The notes beneath the pieces are model-generated. The model did no database searches. It was not told where the DNA came from and saw only the letters and a program-made list of their open reading frames with translations. From positions 1-13,711 of the forward strand of contig JANXXY010000365.1 of NCBI GenBank assembly GCA_025350365.1: a DNA stretch of 13,711 bases. The letters are read 5' to 3'. Shown piece by piece: positions 12,428 to 13,711 of the stretch (position 1 is its first letter; each line of letters opens with the position of its first letter). A program made the position numbers and the translations under genes. Source of the DNA: Bacteroidales bacterium (GTDB lineage Bacteria; Bacteroidota; Bacteroidia; Bacteroidales; JAAUTT01).

Positions 12428-13711
12428 ATGTCGAAATTTGAGATTACGGGCGGAACTCAACTTCGTGGAGAAATCCATCCTCAGGGTGCAAAAAATGAAG
12501 CATTGCAGGTTATCTGTGCTTGCTTGCTCACACCCGAACCTGTTACCATAAGCAATATTCCCGATATCAAAGACGTCAATGTTTTAATTGACCTGCTTCG
12601 CTCGTTAGGAGTTAAAATAGATAAATCAGGAGAAAAAACATATACCTTTCAGGCAGAAAATGTTCATATTGAGTTATTGAATTCGCCGGAAATTAAGGTT
12701 AAAGCTGCCAGTTTACGAGGTTCCATCATGCTTATCGGCCCTTTACTTGCCAGGTTTGGCAAAGCATATCTACCCCGACCCGGAGGAGATAAAATAGGCC
12801 GTCGTCGTTTAGATACTCATTTTATCGGGTTCGAAAAACTGGGCGCCAATTTTCACTACAATCCCACGGAAGACTATTTTCAGGTCGATGGCAGTTCGCT
12901 GAAAGGTACATACATGTTGCTCGATGAAGCCTCCGTTACCGGAACTGCAAACATACTTATGGCAGCAGTGATGGCCAAGGGCATTACTACTATTTATAAT
13001 GCTGCCTGTGAACCATATATACAGCAGCTTTGCAAAATGCTCACCAGCATGGGTGCGAGAATTTCAGGTATAAGCTCCAACCTGCTCACCATCGATAGTG
13101 TGGAATACCTTACAGGATGCAACCACCAGATTCTTCCCGACATGATTGAAGTGGGCAGTTTTATAGGACTTGCAGCACTTACACATTCGGAAATTACTAT
13201 AAAAAATACGTCTTTTGATAATCTTGGAATTATTCCATATTCGTTTGAACGCCTTGGTATAAAGCTTGAACGCAAAGGGGACGATATTTATATTCCAGCC
13301 CAAAACTCTTATGAGATTGAAACATTTATTGATGGTTCGATCATGAATATTGCCGATGCGCCATGGCCGGGTCTTACCCCCGACCTGCTCAGTGTTTTTT
13401 TGGTGGTGGCTACTCAGGCAAAAGGCAGTGTGCTAATCCATCAAAAGATGTTTGAAAGCCGGCTTTTCTTTGTAGATAAGCTGATCGACATGGGAGCTCA
13501 GATAATATTATGCGATCCACATCGTGCCACTGTAATTGGTCTGGACAATAAATTCCAGCTAAGAGGAACAATAATGACATCGCCTGATATTCGCGCAGGT
13601 GTGGCATTGCTTATTGCAGCATTGTCTGCTGATGGCGTAAGCACAATTCATAACATCGAACAAATTGACCGGGGTTATGAACATATTGATATTCGGCTTA
13701 ATAATATTGGG
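12428..13711 (+). CDS. murA: UDP-N-acetylglucosamine 1-carboxyvinyltransferase with Cys-to-Asp change (3' end cut by window)
   Basis: MurA moves the enolpyruvyl group of PEP to UDP-GlcNAc, the first committed step of peptidoglycan synthesis, in the cytosol. The frame is open for 428 codons to the window edge; about 5-15 residues are missing. It starts MSKFEITGGTQLRGEI. The catalytic K22-N23 (QGAKNEAL), R97 (SLRGSIMLIGPLLAR), D319 (PWPGLTPDL) and the late IDRGYEHID block are in place. The loop that carries the catalytic cysteine (Cys115 in E. coli, PGGC) reads PGGDKIGRRRLDTH, so the residue is D121. Enzymes with Asp here (mycobacteria, Chlamydia, Borrelia) work but are not alkylated by fosfomycin. 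The ATG at 12428 is 13 bases after DUF4290. Because the gene runs off the window it is easy to miss, but the identification is secure. Confidence 0.97.
   Translation, partial: MSKFEITGGTQLRGEIHPQGAKNEALQVICACLLTPEPVTISNIPDIKDVNVLIDLLRSLGVKIDKSGEKTYTFQAENVHIELLNSPEIKVKAASLRGSIMLIGPLLARFGKAYLPRPGGDKIGRRRLDTHFIGFEKLGANFHYNPTEDYFQVDGSSLKGTYMLLDEASVTGTANILMAAVMAKGITTIYNAACEPYIQQLCKMLTSMGARISGISSNLLTIDSVEYLTGCNHQILPDMIEVGSFIGLAALTHSEITIKNTSFDNLGIIPYSFERLGIKLERKGDDIYIPAQNSYEIETFIDGSIMNIADAPWPGLTPDLLSVFLVVATQAKGSVLIHQKMFESRLFFVDKLIDMGAQIILCDPHRATVIGLDNKFQLRGTIMTSPDIRAGVALLIAALSADGVSTIHNIEQIDRGYEHIDIRLNNIG

Noticed and set aside
1..13711. CRISPR array, tRNA, rRNA or intact insertion sequence
   Set aside because: I found no regularly spaced direct repeats, cloverleaf, rRNA-like sequence or complete transposase on either strand.

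Overview
The window looks like a chromosomal piece of a Bacteroidota genome, probably close to the Bacteroidales/Marinilabiliales. The signs are AT-rich DNA with hardly any Shine-Dalgarno sites, a type IX secretion (T9SS) C-terminal domain, a small signal-peptide protein with a PID-CTERM-like tail, a DUF4290-murA gene pair, a piece of a TonB-dependent receptor, and a near-perfect Bacteroidota -33/-7 promoter (TTTG, 19 bases, TAGCTTTG). The order or species cannot be fixed from sequence alone.

Layout. Positions 1-2881 (minus strand) carry housekeeping genes: gpsA (glycerol-3-phosphate dehydrogenase) downstream of lysS (class II lysyl-tRNA synthetase), with a strong palindrome just after gpsA. 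Positions 3029-3940 are a gene graveyard. It holds an ECF sigma factor head with a one-base frameshift and no C-terminal half, the head of a secreted beta-helix-like protein pointing back at it, an unrecognised C-terminal coding remnant, and a fragment of a TonB-dependent receptor, with palindromic repeats between them.

Positions 4126-9252 (plus strand) form an accessory run: two tandem RMD1/YagE (DUF155) family membrane-anchored proteins, a 611-residue exported protein built like a phage tail spike, a cysteine-rich YkgJ-family protein three bases behind it, and two tandem stand-alone CheY-like receivers. Two separate tandem duplications flanking a spike/YkgJ pair is unusual, and this is the part most worth a comparative look. 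No shared function is proven. Positions 9322-11357 (minus strand) hold a T9SS cargo surface protein followed by the small PID-CTERM-like protein.

Positions 11358-11781 are a regulatory stretch with several perfect hairpins and the best promoter of the window, which drives DUF4290 and murA (12428 to the window edge, lacking only the C-terminal end). This MurA has aspartate where the fosfomycin-targeted cysteine normally lies, so intrinsic fosfomycin insensitivity is predicted. murA is open to the window edge. The published start codons implied by the longest open frames are wrong for the second receiver and for DUF4290; both are corrected here.
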